Assembly: GCA_008711295.1 (NCBI GenBank) | Contig: VUYV01000007.1 | Coordinates: 9,040,169-9,104,168, forward strand | DNA length: 64,000 nucleotides | Reading direction: 5' to 3' | Source of the DNA: Anarhynchus alexandrinus | Lineage: Eukaryota; Chordata; Aves; Charadriiformes; Charadriidae | Part shown: piece after piece, positions 49,301 to 62,420 of the stretch | How positions within the stretch are numbered: position 1 is the first letter of the stretch | How the letters are laid out: each line of letters begins with the position of its first letter | The notes under the pieces: generated by a model | The model's database searches: none | The model's input: the letters and a program-made list of their open reading frames with translations, nothing else | What the model was told of the DNA's origin: nothing | Made by a program: the position numbers and the translations under genes

Positions 49301-49704
49301 GAACTCCAGTTGCTAATCCGGAACACCATTTTTCTGTATATTGTACATTAGGACAGTGAATGTTTTTGATACTACTGTCATTACTACACAGATGGTTTTG
49401 ATACCCCTACATCCAAGACAGCAAAGTTGGATTCCATGATAAAACTGCCACTGTGTTAATTAAAGCTTAAAATAACCATCTCTGAATTTAAGCATCATCG
49501 ACGTGTTGAAGAGCCTTGACCTGTGACACCACCATTTGCCGTCCTACAAAGAGAATCCCAGGCAATGCCATGAAATTCCACTGAGCTAGCTCTGAGCAGG
49601 CACAGCAAAATCACTTGTTCCAGTAGGCCAAGAATAAAAATCAAATATTTCAGAAATTAAAAAGCCACTCCAAAAGATCACTGAAAGTAGTGACCCTTTG
49701 ACCT
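46385..49704. other. Single-copy DNA with a GC-rich patch and one hairpin, no gene seen
   Basis: Bases 46545-46720 are GC-rich, with overlapping frames of 90-112 codons on both strands but no domain. A 7-bp perfect stem (GCGTGGT 48378-48384, ACCACGC 48389-48395) closes a GAGA tetraloop. Nothing else is supported. Confidence 0.4.
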
Positions 49705-49910
49705 CTTTAAAGCATTTTACAAGGAAGTTGTGAAAATTCTTCACAAATGTTTAAATTTAGATATGAACTTTTATCCTCATTACTAAGAATAGATGCAGAA
49801 AGCAGCAAGAAAGAGGTTAAGTAATTTGCCCGATACCATGAAAAAAAAATGAGGAAAAGAGAACACTTAAAAGCAGTTTAAAATCTGGCTTCCAACTACT
49901 GTCTAATATA
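49705..49910 (-). repeat. MIR-like ancient SINE, minus strand
   Basis: In reverse-complement order the MIR blocks are visible: AAGCATTTTACAAGGAAG, TTTTATCCTCATTACTAAG, AGAGGTTAAGTAATTTGCCC (49812-49831, the most conserved core), and then AATCTGGCTTCCAAC with CTGTCTAATA towards the tRNA-like 5' end. Diverged, with an A9 insertion near 49841-49849. Confidence 0.65.
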
Positions 49911-51365
49911 ATTTTTCATAATAATCTTCATCTCTAGGTCTTTGAGTGCTTTGTAGGGAGAGTTAAGTATTACAGAATCCAAGTTTATTGGAGAATCAAG
50001 GCACAGGAAGAAGTTTGTCATCCAGCTGTAGCTGGATGTAGCTGTAGCCAGAGCTAACCAGCCTTTCAGGTGGTCTCTTGGCTCCCATTCCCAAAATCGA
50101 ATGGAATTTGTAACATAGTGAGTCTCCAAAATATAGGTGGAAATAGCTTGAATATTTTGATTTCTTAATCTGATGAGCACAGGCCTTCTTAATAGCTATG
50201 GTGGCGGTGGGGTTGTGGCAGATGGACACTCTGCTGAGTTACATGTTTGTCTTACCTGGTAGAGATGTCGTTCCCTGCCTGTGCTGCTGCCCCTGCGCGT
50301 TATGGGACAGGTTACTGGGACAGGGGTTTTGGATGCTCTGTACCACGGTTGTCCTTTGGTGTTTTTCACAGACCACTATAAGCACTATCACCATGTGTTT
50401 AATTAAAAACATTATTAAAATTACTTCTTAATAGTGAAAAAAAAAATTTGACAGCAAAAAAGACCATCAAAGGACCACATTCGGAGACCACTGAAGTGGG
50501 TCTTAACTAATCGGTGTGAAAGAGGCAAGTTATGCATTAGGCCATCCTCTCTTCATATCCCTATATTCAACACTGCACTCTGGTTGTAAAACCTGACTGC
50601 TCTTGGATGGAAGGGACACAAAAGAAGGATGGTGTATCTCTATGGACCGGCTTACATCCTAAAGGCCTAACAGCCACTTCAATACAGTCCTTTAGGTCAG
50701 CATCTTGTGACCAAAAGTGTCACAGACAGCCAGTATACTATGAAACCTTTAAACCTTAGATTTAATGAAGGGTTTATTAGAGTAGAGTAAAGGTTAATTT
50801 TTGCACGATGTTGGTGTGGGTTTTTTTTGGGGGTAGAGGGGATTATTTTACTGAAGTTATTTGATTTTGTTTTCAAATTTTAGTCATGGCAATTGTTGTA
50901 TTTAGCTTGTTTCTTATTTGCTTTGAACAACAAATTATTTTTTGTAGCTGCAACTGAAAAGGTAATCTTGAGAACTAGGAATTAATTTTGTATATCGATT
51001 CTTTCAGTCAAAGATGACCATACAATAGAGAAATCAAATGTTAACCTCCAAGCAGGGGCGTGTGCACTTCCTAGACACCCTGTGCTGATAATCTATCTGT
51101 TGTTCTATGCGGAGTCTTTTGCTTTTGGAGATTAGAATCAGAAATCTGCAAATTGTACTAAGAAGGCAGAGTGCCTCTGAACTGTAAATATACGTTCTGT
51201 GTGACATACTGACAGGGACTGCTCAGCTTATTTTACTCTGGGACAATTCATCACCTACTGATTTACAGGGCTGTTCTAGTTTTATCTTACTGATTTGCAA
51301 ATTCTAGTGACCAATTACATTTCAAACATCAGTTATTTTTATTATGTAATTTGTTTTACTGGAGC
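49911..51365. other. Single-copy DNA with a short hairpin, no gene seen
   Basis: CATCCAGC (50019-50026) and GCTGGATG (50031-50038) make a perfect 8-bp stem with a TGTA loop, and the TGTAGCTG string is partly repeated just after it. No gene. Confidence 0.45.
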
Positions 51366-51480
51366 ATATAGAAAAGCCAAGCCCTACTTCAGAGAGCTTA
51401 CAGTCTAGTTTTAGATATATAGCAAGGATCATAAAGAGAAAAATGAGCTAGCCCATATAGCAATGACAGTTACTTGGTCT
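51366..51480 (-). repeat. Ancient amniote repeat fragment (L2/MIR-like), minus strand
   Basis: CCCTACTTCAGAGAGCTTAC and AGTCTAGTTTTAGA (51382-51416) match the reverse complement of the same old family as the pieces at 40140 and 63930. The order then continues with an AAGGATCATAAAGAG stretch and CAATGACAGTTACTTGGTC, as in sauropsid copies. Divergence is high. The purine-rich sequence to about 52060 may be a continuation. Confidence 0.45.
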
Positions 51481-52060
51481 TGGCATGCGCCTATCTTGCT
51501 GTTCTCTTTAAGCTCTTTAATTCTGGTGGGGGAAAGAAAAAAAACCCAGTTCTTTTAGACAGACAAAAATTAATTTCCAGAAGCATTTCTGATGCTAAAC
51601 CCATGATGGATGTCACTGGGAGTAAAGATGAAGTGAAATGCTGATTGTAGAGGCAGGATGAAGGGAGAGATGCAATGAGTGGAGACATAAGCTGTGTGGA
51701 GATGTACAAGGACAAGCTTAGAGGGCAGGTGACAACTCTGGTAGCAGTAGCACGAGGCAAGGTGATAGAAATACTGACCGTAGGTACAAGTGCGAGGCGA
51801 CATGTCTTCTGACTAGGGGAAGATGGGCAGGGTGTCAGTGTAATGTCTTCGTGTCCAAATGCAAGGTGGGGTGACAGATTTGGTGACCTGCAGGATCCAG
51901 GGGGAGAAAACAGTAACTGGAGAGATCCAAAGCTAGGTGACAGTTTTGTTGGCTGAGATGGGACACAGACTGCTGTACAATGGTGCAGGAAAGACCAGGA
52001 GCTGAAACAGTTCAGAGACATCATGATGAGAGATTTTTCTGGTACCGTATCCGTCATCCT
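51481..52060. other. Purine-rich DNA holding the longest open frame of the window
   Basis: The plus strand is markedly purine-rich, so the minus strand reads as a 188-codon frame (51491-52057) full of Ser, Pro, Leu and Thr. It has no domain, signal peptide or homology that I recognise, and it follows an old repeat. I do not call it a gene. Confidence 0.45.
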
Positions 52061-55000
52061 GTTCTTCTGGAGAAGCTGTGAGAAAGAAAAAATGGGGAGA
52101 ATTTGATATTAGGGGCACACTTTACATTGAAATTTGATGTAAAGAGTTTTTCCTCCTGGGAATATATTTTACCAGCAGAGGTTTCAGACTTCCTTAATTT
52201 CTGTTACTTACTATGTTGAAATACTAGTGGCAAAAGCATGAGAAGATAGAACTTCTGTTTGTGAGGTAATATTTCTGTTAATATCCAGGGCATTTAGTAC
52301 ATTTATCCATGATTTATTGTTAAAAGTTTGTCTTTCTGTTTTATTTTAAAGCTTAAAAATAGCCTCATCCCACTGTACTACCTCATGGAGCAGTTCAGGT
52401 TCATTTGCAGAATTGCTACCAAGGGAAAGAAAGATGTTCGGATGTATATAAGAATAATTCCCCAAATGTGCATATTTACAAACAATTATGGATTAGATGC
52501 TAGATTAATACCGAAGGTGAAACTGAAACAGTAACACTTTCAAAAAAAGCCATTAATTTCAACATGAAAATTTGCTAATATAAATCATTGTTTAATATAT
52601 TGACTGCATTGGTGTTAAGAGCTGCAGGGCAGATGTTTCCTTCTGGTGATATCCCTACTGCTTTGCCCCTATTCAAATACAGGACACACTTGGCTGCATG
52701 GATAGTATTTATTCAAGTGCTTTTTAAAAGACATGGAGAAATGTGCACTTTTTCGTCTTCAATTTATCACCCTCAGTCTGATAGCAAAAGGGGAATGTAA
52801 GTGAAATCCAAAGAGAAGAATGATGAAAGAAAAATATATTCAATATTCCAGACGTTTTATAAGCTGTTTCAAAGTAACCCTTGGCATGGTAATGCATTGT
52901 GTCCAGAGCTTTTCCAGTGACCTGAACGGTTTTATAGGTGGCTGCATGTTGTGGATACCAGTAGACGAAATAATTTATTTTTCTGTCCTTATGCCAGGTT
53001 TTCTATGCATCAGTATGTTTATCTGTTCTTTGTCCAAATAAAAATGAGTCAGTAACATGGAAATGGAGTTTATAATGTTGACCAGTGCTTTTTCCTTTAC
53101 CAGCTGCAATTTGGCAAATTAATGGAGAAGAAAGGAAGGTCTCCACTGTTGCATGGAAATTTTTCAGACGGTTTTGGTTAGTTTCTTACCTTTCCTTAAT
53201 GGCATAGAGATTTTGAAAATATTTTGTAATTTTGCTATTCAAATGCCTGAGTTAAGTGGAAACCTGTAGAATGTAAATTATAAAGATGGATGTATGGAAA
53301 GAACATTCATCTCATGCTTGCTTATCAACAACTGAATTTCTAGTTGCAGCATCTCCTCTGAAAATTCATGTCAGCCACATAACCTGTAAAGCAGGACAGG
53401 GAATCAAAGCCGTACCCTGCCTTAGGGCCTGCAGAGTGACCCTTCAGCCTGAAAATACCAGTCAGTCCGACTGCTGGGAATCGGAGCTATTCCACGGTGT
53501 ATTTGTTCTCTCTTAAAAAATAAAAGGGATACTGCTTCTATCCCAGAATTTCTCAGTCTGTAGTAACTCGAACAGTTTGCATTTTTTCCAGGTGGAGTAT
53601 AGAGGGGAGACTGGAAATCATTTTGTAGCGATGAGTTCATTTATACATTCTTTTAGCAATCCCAACATAGCACACACAGTCCCAGTTCGTAGTATGGAGC
53701 AGGTGGCTCTGTTTCTTTTTCCTTTTATGTGTCAGAATGACCTGTCTGCTGAAAAGGTTAATCCAGTTCAAAAATGACATATGTGGTCACAATTTTTAAG
53801 GTTTGAATAATTTTAGGATCCCCCACACTTCAGGACTGTACTACCACTTGGAGTCAGAATGGGAAACTGTCTCAAAATTGACCAAGCCAATTTCTTTGCT
53901 GGTGGTTTGTAAAGTGCAAAAATACAAGGAAATCGCAGTAGCCTGGGAAAGCAAATAGGATTTCATATATTGTTTTATGATGTTGAATAGTAGTAATAAT
54001 GTAAGTTAAAGAGGAGATGCTTTAATCCAGGTTTTTATGCCTAACATTTTTAAGTAGGTGTGATAATTTTTGTCTCTCTGTTATAAGACACGCATCTGGA
54101 AATAGATAACTACTCCTTCAACCCCGGGTTATTTGTCTGTTCTTTCCTATGCAGATGAGAGTAAGATTAGGAAAAGATTAGTGATGATTTCTTGAAATAG
54201 ATTTTTTTCAGGTGGCATTATCCGGATCTCTTTTTTCATTACAACTATTATTACTACTACTACTATTGTAGTAGTCTGGGAGAAGGCATCCTTCTAAAAT
54301 ACATTTTGGTGTAACCAGGCACTGACGGTTTTTCCAGTGAAATACCATCAGCATGGCTTCTAAAAAACAGCCTTTTAAAAATTCCTCTGGGTGTATAATT
54401 TCTTCTCAAGATGTCTCAAAACACAGGCAATGTAAAAATTGTGAATTATGAAATGGTGGCTCTTAAACTTTTTGAAAACTTTCTTGTGGAAGGAAGAGCA
54501 CATACTAATTGCATAATCATTAATCTAAAGTCAATCTATCCAGACTACATATTGCAGTATGATGAATTTGAACACAGAAGCAAAAGTCATAGCAACATAA
54601 TGCAAAATATATTCTATTTCTGTCCCTTGTGTAGGTCTACAGTGCCAATGCAAAAATACACAAATATGAAAAAAAGCACAATAAGCCAAAAGGAATCTTG
54701 AAGGGAAAGGTGAAAACCACTCCATTGTTTTCCTGTAGCAAGTCATTTCCTTGTATGTTTTGGAGTATCTGTTGCAGTGGCTTTGTCCTGGAAAGATATG
54801 ATATAGTCTAGAACAGAAAGCATTTTCAAGGGAGGTGCCATTAGCAAAGGCGAAACGGGGGTGACTGGGTGCAGCACTTCCAGAATCCCCCTCTGCCAAG
54901 AAATGTAAAAATATCTCTCTCAAGAAAGATCTCGTTTTTCAGTGATCAGACATCAGGGAGACCAGCGCTCCAGCTGTATTCTTATTTTTCTCTGACATAC

Positions 55001-57254
55001 AGTCTTTCCACTTCTGTCTCACACACACAGAGTAGGTGTATATTGTGTGTCTTTACACTATACACCTGAGGTCAAAGAATGCACTCAGCTGCATATAGGC
55101 CCCATGTATGCATATATATATGATTATATATATTATGCATCAACAAGTTGAGACTGTTAATGTGTGCATTTTAAAAGAATCAATGAGCTTTTAGCTTTGG
55201 AGTGGAACATACAAAAAATATTTTTTGTAAGGCAGAGCTTAAAGCTGCATCAAATGAACTCCAAAGAATCACCTCGAGACATCAGGCTCGGCAGACGCGT
55301 GTCTGCAGTACACACAGGCACCCCCTGCACGCTGTGACAATTTCCTCCGTGCATAGAATATACTGAGTGCTGGGCTTATATTTTAAAAATATTTAAAGGA
55401 AAAAGCTGAATTCAAGACTCATTTCTAGGAATATAAAGCGGGCCAGAAGGTCTTAGTGGTTTGGACTCTTCAGTAATTTTTTGCTGTCTACATTCTTATA
55501 ATGTAATTTATTGTGAACGTTATAAGGAAGGACTATAACCAAAACAACTCAACTGTCTGGAGACATGCATGTTAAAAACCAAAAAATGAGAAGGATGTTG
55601 CCTGGGTCACTGACCATTTAACAGCCCTTGAGCGGGATGTGAGAATGCTGCTTACGGCAGAGGCTTCAGTTTCTTTTTCCCTCTCCTTTGTAATAATTCT
55701 TTATCCAAATACTTCCAGTGAATGAAACCTGCTGCAGTCAGAGTCGCATTATCTATTCTTGCCCACTCTTCAGGTCCTTTGGTTGTCCTAATGTCTACTG
55801 TGTTGAGGGGTAAATATTTGACCACTCTGCTAGCCATTGCTTCACAGCCTCTGAGTGACCTTGCATTAATTAGTTGGGAATTTCAGGGCTTTGAATCTGA
55901 TTGAATCAAAATATTGTTTTTACAAGTTGATGAAGGCTTGATTGATGTGGGTTCTGCTGATTCTTTAAAGGATTAAATTGTATGTACAGATTACAGAGTC
56001 CTGCCTGTCACTGCTTAAATGGGAATTGTTTTTTAACAACGCCAAGAGAAAACAGTGTTTTCCTTTAAAACAGAGAAAGAAAGAAGTCCCATGGTTTCTC
56101 AAGGTCTTGCTCTCTCTGTCTTTGTGGGTGGTGTATTTCATTCAGTCTAAAAATATTCTTTTCAGGCTAGATTTGTGCTTTCCTTCTCCTCCAGCTATGC
56201 TGTCCTGCGTCTTGGCCATAGGAAACTGGTAATCTGGGTTCCAGGCTCAGAGATGATGGAGATCACGACTTGCAGGACCATCTGTCTGCTAGCCCGTAGA
56301 TTCTCCTGGACAATAGCAATAACATCTATCAAGTCTCTTAGGTCTTCCTTTTTAGAAGAGGAAAGGACCTCAGGGGACTGAATAAATACACTAAAGAGGA
56401 TAAAGGAAGATGTAGTGGCAATCACATGCCAATAGTTTGACAGAAAAAAAGCTCTTTAACTGTACTGTTTAAGAAGAGGGAAATCCAAAGAGTAGCTATT
56501 CCTTATAAAGAAGGACACTGTGGGCAATATGTCCCTCTCTGCACATATGGGATATATGGGGGTTTTATCCTAGGGATTTATAAAACTATAATCTAATGTT
56601 ACTGTAGACCTGTTATGCTGAAAAATGGCTCGTTCCTATAGACTGTGCTATGTAATGAATCAGCCCCAATAAACATAGAAACAGTAAAATGAAAGTAATT
56701 TGCTGTGGGCCCTACTGAGGGATGTGTAGCAGAATCACTCTAAATCGCTATTTAAAATGCATGCGATCATTTTCAGAATTACTGCACTTTGGATTTACTG
56801 TAGCCACGGAGTCTCTTTGGGAGCAGGAGATACGGTGGGGGCTGCCCTCCCTTCACCTGGGCCAGGGGTGATGTCCTGCTCCCACGAGGGCAGGGGAGGA
56901 GAGAGGCGTATGTGTGTTTTTAAAAGCCATCGAGGGAAGAGAGAGGGTAATAGAAAAGCAAGTACATCACCATAATTGCCTGACATTTCACCCAAAACAC
57001 ATCAAACACAAGAGCTAGTGATTCTGAAATTAAAAGAGGGAAGGAAACTTTCCTCAACTAATATCCTGAGAAGGAAGTTTCCAGAGATGATCTGGAGAAA
57101 AAAAACCATATCAAGTGATGGACAATTTCTGCACCTCCTTCAATTCGACTTGAAGGGACTCCATCTGCTTCTAGGTTTAGTTTTTCCTAAATGTCATTGT
57201 GTAACTTTGTGTAAAAACATTATATAACAAGAAACCTTTCTGCTTCCTCATTAG
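52061..57254. other. Single-copy DNA with small inverted repeats, no confirmed gene
   Basis: An ACT-triplet run ends in an 8-bp hairpin (ACTACTAC 54256-54263, GTAGTAGT 54268-54275). An AT-rich near-palindrome bounded by ATGCAT lies at 55108-55140. A 61-codon ATG frame on the minus strand (55652-55837) has a protein-like composition and is listed among the findings. A minus-strand frame of 130 codons (54531-54923) has no domain. Confidence 0.4.
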
Positions 57255-57268
57255 TGTTTGTAAACAAA
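57255..57268. promoter_or_regulatory. Double forkhead-like motif
   Basis: TGTTTGT on one strand overlaps TGTAAACA (57259-57266), giving two overlapping forkhead (FOX) core motifs. Motif-level evidence only. Confidence 0.25.
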
Positions 57269-57470
57269 TACTAAATCTCACTTTCCTGTTTTGCTTGCTG
57301 GAAGAACAACATTTGTGGAAAGAAAACTAACAAAAGTCGTATAGCTGTGAATAAAAATTGAAGTAGAGATGATCTGCTAAGCTTAATTAAACAAAATATT
57401 GTTTTCTAGTGGTAGAGGAGGGGAAAGGTAAGGCAGAAATGAAAGGGAGAAGGGAAAAGTACGATTTACT

Positions 57471-57500
57471 TTTCAAGGAAATTAATTTCAAGGAAATTAA
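57471..57500 (+). repeat. 15-bp perfect tandem duplication
   Basis: TTTCAAGGAAATTAA at 57471-57485 is repeated exactly at 57486-57500. Confidence 0.95.
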
Positions 57501-57924
57501 AAGCAATCGTGTTTTGAACGTAGGGTGAAACGTTTTTACGGACACCATCTTCTTATAACTTCTTCAGGTGTCAAATTGTCACACTGTTACCTTAGTGTGT
57601 CTTTTTTCTTGAGAACATGCTTTAAATCAGTTTGTTTTTATTTTCACATGCTGCTACAAAAAATAGGTTGGTATCAAATGAACAGATTTGCTTGTTTAAT
57701 TTTATTTTATTTTTGAGCACTGCCTATGAACGTACTATTTAATATTATTTGTAGTAATGTACTTGGGGTAATTAGCCTTGTGGATAGAATTGTACCTTCC
57801 TACCTACTCTTAAAATCCCCACATCTAAATTATTCTTAGTCTGGATTCAGCTTGGGATACAAGCGCTACCAACAAAAGGTTTCCTAAAACTACAGACAAG
57901 GTATCATCCTAACTGTCACAGCCT
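57501..57924. other. Single-copy AT-rich DNA, no gene seen
   Basis: Ordinary unique sequence with T-rich stretches near 57690-57715. Confidence 0.45.
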
Positions 57925-58085
57925 GTGCAGCCTTCCCCTCGGCTTCCCTGTGTGCCGTGGGCATGGCCAGGAGCGTGCTGGCGGTGCCCAAATGCGCTGC
58001 AGGACCCGCGGCCGGCCGTGCGGCACTGCGTGCGGCGCAGACCCCGCTGATCAGGCCTCTGTGGGCTGAAGGCGCGTCGTTGGCC
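57925..58085. other. CpG-rich islet
   Basis: Seventeen CpG dinucleotides by my count fall in about 160 bp, with dense blocks such as GACCCGCGGCCGGCCGTGCG and GTGCGGCGCAG. The surroundings are AT-rich and nearly CpG-free. On the minus strand a 64-codon frame (58051-58245) runs into it and a further alanine-rich frame crosses it. It could be a small CpG island at a promoter, the GC-rich part of a dead retrocopy, or an isolated patch. Confidence 0.45.
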
Positions 58086-59299
58086 AGACTGTCTTATGGG
58101 CATGGTCCAGACTGAAAGCTGAGATTTTTCCACGGACCATCACGTTATATATCGGGTATTCTTCCTTGGTGGGGATCTTCATCTGGGGGATCTTCCTTTT
58201 GGTCAAATTTGGGTGTTTTCCTGAAGGAGCGTGCACGTTGTGCAAGACGCTGTGCTCGCGCTGCTGGCTGTGTGTTGTTTTGTGAACAGTCTCGTCCTGA
58301 AAACGATTCAGCAGCGTATTTGTGGATGTGTTCTTGCAGGTTTGTTACAGGGGAAGTGGATTTGGCTTCCCGAATGCAGCAAGTACAGGTTTCACTCTCT
58401 GCCCCGTGACATCATGTAGCAGAAAAATGCAGTCATGGATTTTAGGATAGCTTAAGGAAACGCTTTGTCATACAAGCCAGTGATGTGAAATAAGCCAGCT
58501 TGGAGAGTCTCTGGCCAGTAAAAAGTCCCATGGGACTGAGTTTCTAATAATGACGGTAGAATGAAGTTCTCGGGGTTTGTAACTTTTCCATTAAAATCAC
58601 AAATGTTGGTCAGTTTACTTCTAGCACCCCAAAGGAATAATTAATTAATATATCTGCATTTAACAGAAAGCTAATTTAAAGGAGGAACTGGACAATGTAT
58701 CCAACCTAAAAAGCAATGTTCACACTAAAAACTGATTCCCACGTTACGTGTCGGACCACTCGGCCGGGTTTCCCAGCAGGACAGGCAGCAGAGGGGACGT
58801 TCCCTGCGGCGGTGGGGGGGCCGTGGCTCCCAGCCAGCCCCCGCACCCTGCCTCCCCCCGCTGACAGCTCCCTGAACTTAGGGCTCAACACACGCTCTTT
58901 GTGTTTCCAGCATTAAATCATATCGGGCGGAGTTATTCCGTGAACAAAACAAAACGGTACTGAAAAACACCGGTGTGCTTTTGATTTGTATGTTCTTCCT
59001 CTGCCTTTAATCCTGTTAGGAGCCTGCATGTTTTTTCAGTGTCATGCAGCTCACCAGCCAGTTGCAGGATCCTGAATAGGAAAAATATGTAGAAACCTTC
59101 TTCCATTTTACCTTTCAGATCTAGCCAGGAAGCTGTACAGAGGGTCTGCAAGCTGCTACAGTATCTTCTGTCTTTTAACCTAAATTATTGAATTCAAAAT
59201 AAGAAAACCATCACAGCGAACAGCGCGACAGTACACTATTAGGATATTCCTGTCCAGACACCCCTGCCTTTTTCATTGAGGCATAATTAGCGATCAGGA
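58086..59299. other. Mixed-composition DNA with a second GC-rich patch, no confirmed gene
   Basis: Bases 58740-58870 are GC-rich with about ten CpG and a G7 run (58813-58819). Frames of about 60-70 codons overlap on both strands without a recognisable domain. Confidence 0.4.
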
Positions 59300-62200
59300 A
59301 GGAAAGCTTTAATATATCTGTTATCTCCTACGTGCTTTTCAAACTTCCCACGTGTGTATATTCTTATGTAAGTGTCATTTTGAAAGGGCTCCTCCAAATC
59401 CGGAGCTTCTGCTTCTGGCTGAGACGCATTCACCGTCACTGACCACTTGGCTGCATCTCATCAGGAAGCATTTGCTTGTGTTCATCTTGTTACCCTGAGC
59501 TCAGGCACCCCCAGCCTCTGCCTTTCAAGTTCCTTGGTTTTTTAAGGATTACATGCAATGTTTGGAAAATATTTTTGCTTTGTTTTGTACTTAAATTCGT
59601 ACAAGAAAGATAATAGTTATATTTAATGATTTAATGAATTGCCATTTATAATTTTCGTTAAGTAATTTGCCATGCAAAAATGAACACCGAGTGATTTTTT
59701 CCAGTTTTTATAATGTATTCATTTCAGTATATTTTCTTAATACATGTATGTGTTCAGATCTGTGTAACAAACAGTTTTGAAAGATAAGAACGGACTTTAA
59801 TAACAAATAAAAGAGCAGTTCCTATTCAGCTTGAAATTGCCCACAGCTAAATTCAAGGAAACATATCTGCAGCTAAACTGAAAAGTGCAGGAATGGGTTT
59901 AATCATTTAACCTCTGGATTACAAGCCAGGGCATTTAAAAATCCATAGCGTGGGGTTTGCTTATTACTTATATGAATCACATCTCTTTACTGCAAAAAAA
60001 AACATTCCGGAAACTCGTGTTCCTCTCTCTAATGGTAGTTTAGATTTCCCTTTTTGTCAGGCTCAACCTCAGGAAAGAAAGGGGGAAGAACATTTACAAT
60101 TGTTTAAAATTGTCAGTGACATTTAATTTCTGTCAACAATTTCTTAATTATTGCTTTAAAAGCGAAGCTTCAATGTGTCAGTCTAAACAGTGATACAAAA
60201 GGCTTTTTAAGAAATCACAAATTAAGCTGCTAACATTTACCATTTTCAGATACTACTGATTAGATTAGAGATAATTATTTCTCATAATCTCGCTCCTGAA
60301 AGAGCTGTATGTCTAGTCATATCAGAACATCTAAACGAAATTACAGAGAAACAGTTTCTGAGTGCAACATTTGCACTTGTATTCAAAAAGGAGAGCGTAA
60401 AGGTTCTAATTTTGTGCAATATTTACTGAATTAAAATATCTTAGAAATGTAAAGTCCTCAATGTAATCTGGCTTTCCTGTTGCAAAACACAGCCTTTTAG
60501 AATATTTTGCATTTTTGCTTCTTGGAATAAAAATGAAATAACAGAAGTTCAGTTTGAACATACATTTGCAAGCTATTCTTGAGAACATTTCCTAAAGTTT
60601 AAAATTGAACGAAGTCTAATTATTAGTGATATCTGCCAGACTCTTTTTCTTACCATAAATAGCAGAAAAGCAAATAGTTTTAACAGAGTGAAATACATAG
60701 TCCAAAATACAGGTTTAGTCAGGGCTGCTGTTTTAAAATGGAAATTTAGTTGATCTTATTTGTCGTGTTTTAAATACTTCAAGTATTTCAGCACCATTAC
60801 AAAGAATTCACATAATGGTATCAATCCTAAAAAATGTCATGCTTCTGCAGCAGAAGGCTTTGACTTTAGTTAAGAACTCAGGGCTATTATCAAAATTAGA
60901 AATGTCATTTTCTCCATTATTTTAATGGAAAGTTACCTTTGGAAGAATAAGTCCATTTTGACATGATATAAATGTTTTAAAATAAAAAAGCATTGAGGGA
61001 ATCACAGAAACATTTTAATCTTAATTATTCATAAATACCTACCTCAAGTCCATTTTAACAAAATGTCAGTTGACCAAGAAACATGCTTATTTTGCATGAG
61101 AAAAAAGAATATTTGGGCTGTAAAAGGATGCTTTATCAATGTGTATTTAACTTAAAATGAAACTTGCAAATCAGAAACAACCATCTATCGTGAAAGTGCA
61201 TTAACGTTACAGCATTTGCTACTGAAAATTCAGCAATATTATGAAATTTTTAACGCTGGCTAACTAACTAAAAAAGAAATGGCAAAGGACTAGTTTTATT
61301 TATCAAGAATTTAGCAGGAATTTTTTGATAAATTCATCTTAAATATTTGGAGGAGCTTGATCTGAAGAAAGAAAGCATTTAAAATGTTATAAGGGTAAAG
61401 TTTTGAAACGTAACCAATACTCTTTTAAATATTTGAGAAGCTTTGTATTATTTTTCCCAACCCTACCCTTGAGAAATGAACTCCCAAATGTATGTTTTAA
61501 TATACTGTGCACTTTGCAGTTAAACAATTTCTTTCTATAAAGACATCTAGAAAAAGGCATGCTATTTGATTTCTAAATACATTTCACAGCAATTGGTTGT
61601 ATTGTTCTTTTTAACTATGCAGATTAAAGTAATAAAAAAGGACTTTTTGGAGTTAGAGGAAGAATTAATTGTTCCTTTCAGCTCCTCTAGAACCTATAAT
61701 TTCTGTGTTCATGCTGTCCTGCATGGTTGCTTGTATGTTTGTATATACAGGTTTCATTGGCAGACCTAATTTCAGAATACATAATGCATGATTTTGAAAC
61801 CAATTTGTTATTGTAATAAAATATTTTTAGGAATGCATGGTGGTACTTGAGAGGAGAATGTTAAATTATACATGTATTGTGGCCGAGTGCATTCATTTAG
61901 CTCAGTGTGCAGGTGAATCTCCCCATGACCTTGGCACTTGCAGGGTAGCATAGAATAACAATCAAATCTAGGATTGGAAATCCTACCATTTCCAAATATT
62001 AACAACTTCTTTCAAAGGAAATGCTGATTTCAGCATTTATGTTAATGGAAACATCAGTATATCTTTCAGAGAACTTAAAAAAAAAGAAGAAGCCATGATC
62101 TTAATAGGATTAAAAGCCATGCTTTTTATTTTCAAAATGCTAATTTGTTTTCTGCATTCTGTTTTCATATCAGGTCTTGTTATTCAGTACACTGGGATCT

Positions 62201-62420
62201 AGAGGACACTGAAAGCTGCCAGAAATGCGTTGGTAATGATAGGAAAGCTACATAAAAGGTTTCTTTCTGAAAGAAATTCTATATTCCTTGCAAGCCTATT
62301 TTTCCCATCTCTGTTAGTTGGTTAGAGAAACTAAATGCAGCGATACTGATGACAAGCAAGGGGAGAGCATTTTGCTTTATACTGCTGCTTTGTGTATCTC
62401 TGTATTTATTCCTTTCACAT
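59300..62420. promoter_or_regulatory. Candidate cluster of conserved non-coding elements
   Basis: Several blocks free of simple sequence carry closely spaced motifs. These are an ACAATTGTTT SOX-like core (60097-60106), AACAATTTCTTAATTATTGC near 60137-60156, GATTAGATTAGAGATAATTA near 60259-60278, and further homeobox-like ATTA cores at 60600-62000. There is almost no coding potential: the longest frame is 67 codons. Such texture is common in gene deserts around developmental regulators. This is an inference from motif density. AT-rich DNA yields many such motifs by chance. Confidence 0.22.

Noticed and set aside
51491..52057. 188-codon open frame on the minus strand, the longest in the window
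   Set aside because: Its length comes from a purine-rich plus strand that removes stop codons on the other side. The product is Ser/Pro/Leu/Thr-rich with no domain, and the sequence follows an old interspersed repeat.
54531..54923. 130-codon frame on the minus strand
   Set aside because: Aromatic-rich composition with no recognisable family; consistent with chance.
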